This document shows positions 5,800-9,896 of a stretch of 9,896 bases of DNA, in pieces (positions within the stretch are counted from its first letter, which is position 1; the number at the start of each line of letters is the position of its first letter). This DNA is from Clostridia bacterium (GTDB lineage: Bacteria; Bacillota; DSM-521; Neomoorellales; Neomoorellaceae). A program made the position numbers and the translations under genes. The notes under the pieces were generated by a model. The model made no database searches. It was not told where the DNA came from and saw nothing but the letters and a program-made list of their open reading frames with translations. Location of the stretch: contig JASUSX010000053.1 of the NCBI GenBank assembly GCA_030445875.1, positions 1 to 9,896 of the forward strand, in the 5' to 3' direction.

Positions 5800-5826
5800 T
5801 TGATGTCGCCCTCTTCATGGTATAAT
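5800..5826 (+). promoter_or_regulatory. trpS promoter with extended -10
   Basis: TGGTATAAT (5818-5826) is a perfect extended -10. The best -35, TTGATG (5800-5805), is only 15 bases upstream, which the TG extension can compensate for. The expected leader is about 40 bases, far too short for a T-box, although aminoacyl-tRNA synthetase genes in Firmicutes often have one. Confidence 0.65.
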
Positions 5827-5874
5827 GCCCTAAGGAAATCATAAAACATAAAGTTTATTGGAAAGGAAAGAAAA

Positions 5875-6876
5875 ATGGAAGCTACAACCAAGAAAAAGGG
5901 CCGGATTCTAACCGGCGACCGGCCGACCGGCAAACTCCACCTGGGACATTACGTTGGCAGCCTTATCAACCGGGTCCGGCTGCAAGATGAGTACGATACC
6001 TTTTTGATTATCGCCGATGTCCAGGCCCTGACTACCAATTTCGAAGAGCCCGAAAAACTTGCTAGCGATGTCCGGGAGGTCGCCCTGGACTACCTGGCGG
6101 CGGGAATTGACCCGGAAAAAAGCACCATCTTTATCCAGTCCCTGATACCGGAGATCGCTGAGCTGACTGTCTTTTACTCCATGATTGTTACCGTCAATAC
6201 CCTGCGCCATAACCCCACCATCAAGTCAGAGGCCGCCCAGCGGGGCTATACCGACATGACCTACGGCTTCCTGGGGTATCCCGTCAGCCAGACGGCGGAT
6301 ATTACCTTTTGTAAGGCCAACCTGGTGCCGGTGGGCGAGGACCAGCTACCCCATATCGAACTGGCACGGAAGATCGTCCGGCGCTTCAACAGCCTTTATG
6401 CCCCGGTCCTGGTAGAACCCGAAGCCCTGGTGGGGGAGGTGCCCCGCCTGGTCGGTTTGGACGGGGCGGCCAAGATGAGCAAATCCCTGGATAACGCTAT
6501 CCACCTTTCCGACCCGCCGGAAGAGGTGGAACGCCGAGTTAAAAACGCGGTCACCGACCCGGCCCGCATCCGCGCCACCGACCCCGGTCACCCCGACATT
6601 TGTACCGTTTTCGCCTATCATACCGCCTTTAATAAGCCGGTAACCCCGGATATTGAGGAATCCTGTAAGAAGGGCGCTATCGGCTGCGTGGCCTGTAAAA
6701 AGCGGCTAACAGCCCACCTGAATGAGCTCCTGGAACCCATGCGGGAAAGAAGGGCCCGGTATGAAGCCAACCCCAAACTGGTGGATGAGATCCTGATGGC
6801 CGGGACAGAACGTGCCCGGGCGGTGGCGAAAGAGACCATGCGCCAGGTACGGGAAGCCATGAAGATTAATTATTAG
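5875..6876 (+). CDS. trpS: Tryptophanyl-tRNA synthetase
   Basis: A class Ic synthetase that charges tRNA-Trp with tryptophan using ATP. The 333-residue product has the HIGH-type motif HLGH (22-25, in TGKLHLGHYVGS) and KMSKS (200-204), both in the Rossmann catalytic core, and the usual helical C-terminal anticodon-recognition region. That region contains Cys243, Cys264, Cys271 and Cys274, spaced C-x20-C-x6-C-x2-C. This resembles the motif that binds a [4Fe-4S] cluster in Thermotoga maritima TrpRS, so a metal or Fe-S site is plausible. AAAGG (5862-5866) is 8 bases before the ATG. The gene is monocistronic, between its own promoter and terminator. Confidence 0.97.
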   Translation: MEATTKKKGRILTGDRPTGKLHLGHYVGSLINRVRLQDEYDTFLIIADVQALTTNFEEPEKLASDVREVALDYLAAGIDPEKSTIFIQSLIPEIAELTVFYSMIVTVNTLRHNPTIKSEAAQRGYTDMTYGFLGYPVSQTADITFCKANLVPVGEDQLPHIELARKIVRRFNSLYAPVLVEPEALVGEVPRLVGLDGAAKMSKSLDNAIHLSDPPEEVERRVKNAVTDPARIRATDPGHPDICTVFAYHTAFNKPVTPDIEESCKKGAIGCVACKKRLTAHLNELLEPMRERRARYEANPKLVDEILMAGTERARAVAKETMRQVREAMKINY

Positions 6877-6933
6877 GTGCCTGGATGGGCGCGCTCCGAG
6901 GTAAAGGGCCGCGCCTCCCCTGGAAGGGTAGCG

Positions 6934-6960
6934 AAAAGCCGGGTTAAAACCCGGCTTTTT
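6934..6960 (+). terminator. Intrinsic terminator of trpS
   Basis: AAAAGCCGGG (6934-6943) pairs perfectly with CCCGGCTTTT (6950-6959) around a 6-base loop and ends in TTTTT (6956-6960). A weaker GC hairpin (6888-6893 with 6910-6915) lies just upstream, after the stop codon. The rest of the gap to 7077 shows only a doubtful promoter for the next gene (TACTTT at 7030-7035 with no good -35). Confidence 0.92.
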
Positions 6961-7077
6961 GCTTTCTTCCGTTACTGCAACAACCAGGGGGTCCTTTCTC
7001 GTATTTTTTCATGCCACCGATACTCATGGTACTTTATTCGACGGGAAAAATAACCCTGAAGAAAGGAAGGGGGTCCT

Positions 7078-9369
7078 ATGACCGCACAGCGCCGGCCCAA
7101 CCGTTTGATCCACGAAAAAAGTCCCTACCTGCTGCAGCATGCCTACAACCCCGTCGACTGGTACCCCTGGGGGGATGAGGCCTTTACCCGGGCCAGACGG
7201 GAGGATAAGCCGGTGTTTCTATCCATCGGCTATTCCACCTGTCACTGGTGCCATGTTATGGCGCGGGAATCCTTTGACGATAAAGAAGTAGCCGCCCTCC
7301 TTAACGAGGGTTTTATCGCCATCAAGGTCGACCGGGAAGAGCGGCCAGACATCGACCAAGTCTATATGGCCGTCTGCCAGGCTTTAACTGGTAGCGGCGG
7401 TTGGCCCCTGACGGTTTTCCTTACCCCGAAGAAAAAACCCTTTTATGCCGGCACCTATTTCCCCAAACACAGCCGCCACGGCCTCCCCGGCCTGGTAGAG
7501 GTTTTAAAGCTAATCCAGGAAAAATGGCGGACGGACCGGGAAAGCCTGGAGGAATCGGCGTCAGAACTCATTCAGGCTGTCTCCTCCCAGCTGGCCCCGG
7601 CACAGCCGGGGAAACCGGAACCATCTCTTTTGGCGCAGGGCTTTGAGCAACTGCAGTCTAGTTTCGACGCCATCTATAGCGGCTTTGGGGCGGCGCCCAA
7701 GTTTCCTATCCCCCATCAGCTCTACTTTTTACTGCGCTACTGGAAGAGGTACGGTGCAAAATCAGCCCTGGCTATGGTGGAAAAAACCCTGCAGGCTATG
7801 TACTGCGGTGGCATCTACGACCATATCGGTTTTGGTTTCGCCCGCTATTCTACCGACCAGCGCTGGCTGGTACCCCATTTTGAAAAAATGCTATACGACA
7901 ACGCCCTGCTGGCCCTGGCCTACCTGGAAGCCCGGCAGGCCACGGGTAAGGCTGCCTACGGCCGCGTCGCCCGGGAGATATTTACCTTTGTATTGCGGGA
8001 TATGTCCGACCCGGAGGGAGGTTTTTATACCGCCCAGGACGCCGAATCCGAGGGTGAAGAAGGTAAGTTTTACCTCTGGACACCAGACCAGGTCCGGGAA
8101 GTGCTGGGAAGGGAGGAGGGGGAGTTCTTTTGCCGTTACTTCGATATTACTGAGGGGGGCAATTTCGCGGGGCGGAACATTCCCAATTTGATTGGCCGGG
8201 GTGAGGAGCTATTTGCCGATGATGCCGGCAATAACGGTGCCGGTGGCAATGCGGGTAATGTTGTTGCCCTTGACCTTCGGGCGCAGCCCCGGCAATGGGA
8301 CGCGAGAGCCAACTGTAATGCTGCTGGTGCAGGCAACGCCAATTCCCTTCAGGGTGAGCACCGCCCGAATGATGGGGAACAAGGCCAGGGGAGCGGCGAA
8401 GGGGAGAGCGTCCTGGCCGTTCTTGATAAAACTAAGGCGGCACCTTTGGTGGCGGCCCGGGCTAAACTCTTCGCCGCCCGGGAAAAGCGCGTCCACCCCC
8501 ACCGGGACGATAAAATCCTTACAGCCTGGAACGGGCTGATGATCGCCGCCCTGGCCCGGGGCGCCTGGGTCCTGGACGAACCCGCCTATACAGAAGCGGC
8601 CGCCAGGGCGGCCCGGTTTATCCTTACCCACCTGCGCGATGCCGAAGGACGCCTGCTGGCCCGCTACCGGAAGGGAGAGGCGGCCTACCCGGCCTACCTG
8701 GATGATTATGCTTTTTTGACCTGGGGGCTTATCGAGCTCTACCAGGCCACCTTTGAGCCAGGTTACCTCCGGGAGGCCCTGGCTTTGACGGGGCAGATGC
8801 AGGAACTCTTCCGGGACGAGGGTGGCAGCTACTTTTTCACCCCCCGCGACGCCGGGGAACTGCCGGTTCGGCCGCGGGAAGTCTATGACGGCGCCCTCCC
8901 CTCCGGCAATTCGGTAACGGCCCTGAACCTCCTACGCCTGGCCCGTATTACCGGGGACAGCAGCCTGGAGGAAGAGGCCGCAACCCAGCTGCGCTCCCTG
9001 GCCGGGACGGCGGCAGCCTACCCCCGGGGCTATACCTTCTACCTCTGCGCCCTGGATTTCTACCTGGGGCCGGTGATAGAAATGGTCCTGGCCGGGGAAC
9101 GCGAAGGGGAAGATACCCGCGCACTACTTCAGGTGTTGCGGAGGACCTACCTGCCCGCAGCCGTTCTGGTACTGCGTCCCGGCGGCCGGGAAGGGGAAGA
9201 AGTAAGCAAACTCATCCCCTATACCGCTAGACACATACCGGTAAACGGTAAAACCGCCCTTTACCTGTGCCGCAACTTCGCCTGCCAGGCGCCGGTAACG
9301 ACACCCGCCGAACTGGCGCAACGGCTAGCGGGTTCCGGACGGGAAGCTCAGACCGCAGGCGACAAATAG
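7078..9369 (+). CDS. yyaL: YyaL-like thioredoxin-domain protein (DUF255 / spermatogenesis-associated protein 20 family)
   Basis: A 763-residue cytoplasmic protein. Residues about 1-165 form the DUF255 thioredoxin-like domain: [20 protein letters not shown] near the N-terminus, then Cys55-H-W-Cys58, then [10 protein letters not shown] and [11 protein letters not shown]. The rest resembles an alpha/alpha-barrel of the six-hairpin glycosidase type, with conserved [44 protein letters not shown] and [14 protein letters not shown]. The family's biochemical role is unsettled. It is longer than the usual roughly 680-690 residues, largely because of a Gly/Asn-rich insert at about 380-445. GGAAGG (7065-7070) is 7 bases before the ATG. 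It appears monocistronic; I see no convincing terminator after it. Confidence 0.93.
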   Translation: MTAQRRPNRLIHEKSPYLLQHAYNPVDWYPWGDEAFTRARREDKPVFLSIGYSTCHWCHVMARESFDDKEVAALLNEGFIAIKVDREERPDIDQVYMAVCQALTGSGGWPLTVFLTPKKKPFYAGTYFPKHSRHGLPGLVEVLKLIQEKWRTDRESLEESASELIQAVSSQLAPAQPGKPEPSLLAQGFEQLQSSFDAIYSGFGAAPKFPIPHQLYFLLRYWKRYGAKSALAMVEKTLQAMYCGGIYDHIGFGFARYSTDQRWLVPHFEKMLYDNALLALAYLEARQATGKAAYGRVAREIFTFVLRDMSDPEGGFYTAQDAESEGEEGKFYLWTPDQVREVLGREEGEFFCRYFDITEGGNFAGRNIPNLIGRGEELFADDAGNNGAGGNAGNVVALDLRAQPRQWDARANCNAAGAGNANSLQGEHRPNDGEQGQGSGEGESVLAVLDKTKAAPLVAARAKLFAAREKRVHPHRDDKILTAWNGLMIAALARGAWVLDEPAYTEAAARAARFILTHLRDAEGRLLARYRKGEAAYPAYLDDYAFLTWGLIELYQATFEPGYLREALALTGQMQELFRDEGGSYFFTPRDAGELPVRPREVYDGALPSGNSVTALNLLRLARITGDSSLEEEAATQLRSLAGTAAAYPRGYTFYLCALDFYLGPVIEMVLAGEREGEDTRALLQVLRRTYLPAAVLVLRPGGREGEEVSKLIPYTARHIPVNGKTALYLCRNFACQAPVTTPAELAQRLAGSGREAQTAGDK
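8215..8410 (+). other. In-frame low-complexity insert within the YyaL-like gene
   Basis: About 65 codons (residues 380-445) encode a Gly/Asn/Ala-rich, then polar, segment. It interrupts the family pattern between [11 protein letters not shown] and the [14 protein letters not shown] block. Codons here (AAT, AAC, GGT, GGC runs) differ from the flanking GC-rich usage. The DNA has internal inverted repeats, e.g. GGCAATAAC (8227-8235) with GTTGTTGCC (8260-8268). Origin could be slippage expansion or an inserted small element; the frame is kept. Confidence 0.6.
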
Positions 9370-9382
9370 CAGTTGACAAAAA

Positions 9383-9520
9383 CTAAGGCAAGCGGGCTAA
9401 AACGGCCAGCAGGGAGGCGATAACTCCCCCCAGGCCAACAACGACGGCGACGATGGCCCCTTTGGACCAGCGTACATTCTCATGTATTTCCTGGTGCAAC
9501 GCCTGGAAACCCTGGCAGGT
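9383..9520 (-). pseudogene. C-terminal remnant of a small single-span membrane protein gene
   Basis: The minus strand reads TCQGFQALHQEIHENVRWSK followed by a hydrophobic span (AIVAVVVGLGGVIASLLAVLARL) and a stop at 9385-9383. This looks like the end of a small protein with a helix and one C-terminal membrane segment, an arrangement seen in XhlA-like holin-associated proteins, though that link is weak. The reading frame stays open to 9613. Beyond about 9520, however, it is simply antisense to the recombinase fragment, so the native 5' part seems replaced by the IS remnant. Without the missing part the family cannot be settled. Confidence 0.55.
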
Positions 9521-9522
9521 TT

Positions 9523-9690
9523 GAGCATCGTGACCGCCTGATGCGCTTTGGCTTTGAATATGTGGAGGCAGCCCTGTCCGCCCAGGGCCGGCGGATAGTT
9601 GTAGTAGACCCAACCGAAAGGAAAGACGACCTGGTACAGGACATGATTGAGGTTCTCACCTCTTTCTGTGCCAGGTTATACGGTAGACGC
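9523..9690 (+). pseudogene. tnpA: Serine recombinase (IS607 TnpA / resolvase) C-terminal fragment
   Basis: Translation from 9523 gives EHRDRLMRFGFEYVEAALSA, then QGRRIVVVDPTERKDDLVQD and MIEVLTSFCARLYGRR. These match the conserved end of the catalytic domain and helix E region of IS607-type serine transposases (the DRL..FG.E, DDLVQD and SF.ARLYG.R signatures). The nucleophilic serine and the MerR-type DNA-binding domain that normally precede it are missing. The frame is open from 9424 with no start before ATG 9541. Any product would be inactive as a recombinase. It continues without a stop into the tnpB fragment. Confidence 0.85.
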
Positions 9691-9896
9691 GGGCATATAG
9701 CCAATGTAGGCTGGGGAGAATTCCGGCGACAACTCGCCTATAAGACAGTCTGGTACGGCTCCAAACTCACAACGGTCGAGCGTTTTTACCCCAGCAGCAA
9801 GACCTGCTCAAAGTGCGGCTACGTGGTGGCAAAAATGCCCCTCTCCATCCGGGAATGGGATTGCCCGGCCTGCGGGGCGCATCATGACCGGGATAT
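9691..9896 (+). pseudogene. tnpB: TnpB C-terminal fragment (zinc ribbon and final RuvC motif), in frame with the tnpA fragment
   Basis: Residues read GHIANVGWGEFRRQLAYKTV, then WYGSKLTTVERFYPSSKTCS and so on to CGAHHDRD at the window edge. This is the end of the IS200/IS605/IS607 TnpB family, the RNA-guided nuclease ancestor of Cas12. The four-cysteine zinc ribbon (C-S-K-C and C-P-A-C) and the last RuvC motif (HDRD, which carries a catalytic Asp) are intact. The earlier RuvC Asp and Glu motifs and the RNA/DNA-binding N-terminal region are absent, so nuclease activity is not expected. The open frame runs off the right edge. Confidence 0.88.

Larger units (their letters stand above)
9521..9896 (+). 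mobile_element. IS607-type insertion sequence remnant with internal deletion
   Basis: The plus strand carries the 3' end of a serine recombinase gene directly joined to the 3' part of a tnpB gene, the gene order of IS607-family elements. The recombinase N-terminal catalytic half and most of TnpB are gone. The left border lies near 9520, where minus-strand coding similarity stops. The right end is outside the window, so terminal structures and any omega-RNA region cannot be examined. Confidence 0.8.

Noticed and set aside
5821..5874. A T-box leader for trpS
   Set aside because: Only about 50 bases separate the -10 box from the ATG, too short for a T-box, and there is no terminator between them.
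8209..8631. A 140-codon minus-strand reading frame across the YyaL insert, ending in a plausible-looking hydrophobic stretch
   Set aside because: Most of it is antisense to conserved YyaL sequence, no ribosome-binding site was seen, and open antisense frames are common in GC-rich genes. It is mentioned only as part of the insert's odd composition.
9373..9378. TTGACA just after the YyaL stop, as a -35 box
   Set aside because: No acceptable -10 box lies 16-18 bases downstream, and no plus-strand gene with a start follows closely.
1..9896. CRISPR arrays, rRNA or complete tRNA genes
   Set aside because: No regularly spaced short repeats, no rRNA landmarks and no complete cloverleaf were seen on either strand; the only TnpB-related sequence is a catalytically incomplete fragment.

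Overview
The window reads as chromosomal DNA of a thermophilic, moderately GC-rich Firmicute, most like Moorella or a close acetogenic/clostridial relative. The basis is purine-rich Shine-Dalgarno sites, frequent GTG/TTG starts, the Gram-positive Mg2+ riboswitch class (M-box) and the style of the housekeeping proteins. This is an inference from protein and RNA character; no database search was possible.

Left third (1-2981): two near-identical M-box (ykoK-leader) Mg2+ riboswitches lie on the minus strand, at 1-95 (cut by the window edge) and 2763-2912. Each is driven by a perfect TTGACA-N17-TATAAT promoter. The right-hand copy carries a complete transcriptional OFF switch (aptamer, candidate antiterminator, intrinsic terminator) and controls a CorA-family Mg2+ transporter (1706-2659, minus). 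The left-hand copy must control a gene beyond the left edge. Between them is a citrate synthase gene (289-1635, plus), convergent with corA and sharing a strong bidirectional terminator at 1660-1696.

Middle (3045-5655): a plus-strand group encodes a type-2 glycerate kinase, an unrecognised 78-residue protein and a PaaI-like hotdog thioesterase. No intrinsic terminator separates them, so they may form one transcript. They converge on yqeY (minus), with a second bidirectional terminator at 5129-5173.

Right third (5800-9369): trpS (plus) has an extended -10 promoter, no room for a T-box, and a four-cysteine motif suggesting an iron-sulfur or metal site in the anticodon region. It is followed by a clean terminator and then a 763-residue YyaL/DUF255 thioredoxin-domain protein carrying an unusual Gly/Asn-rich insert of about 65 residues.

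Right edge (9383-9896): a decayed mobile locus. The 3' end of an IS607-type serine recombinase gene is fused in frame to the 3' part of a tnpB gene, presumably by internal deletion. The fusion abuts, and appears to have cut off, a minus-strand gene for a small membrane protein. The most notable points are the paired M-boxes with a readable switching mechanism, the in-frame tnpA-tnpB deletion fusion, the YyaL insert and the TrpRS cysteine motif. I found no wholly new multi-gene system, CRISPR array, tRNA or rRNA.
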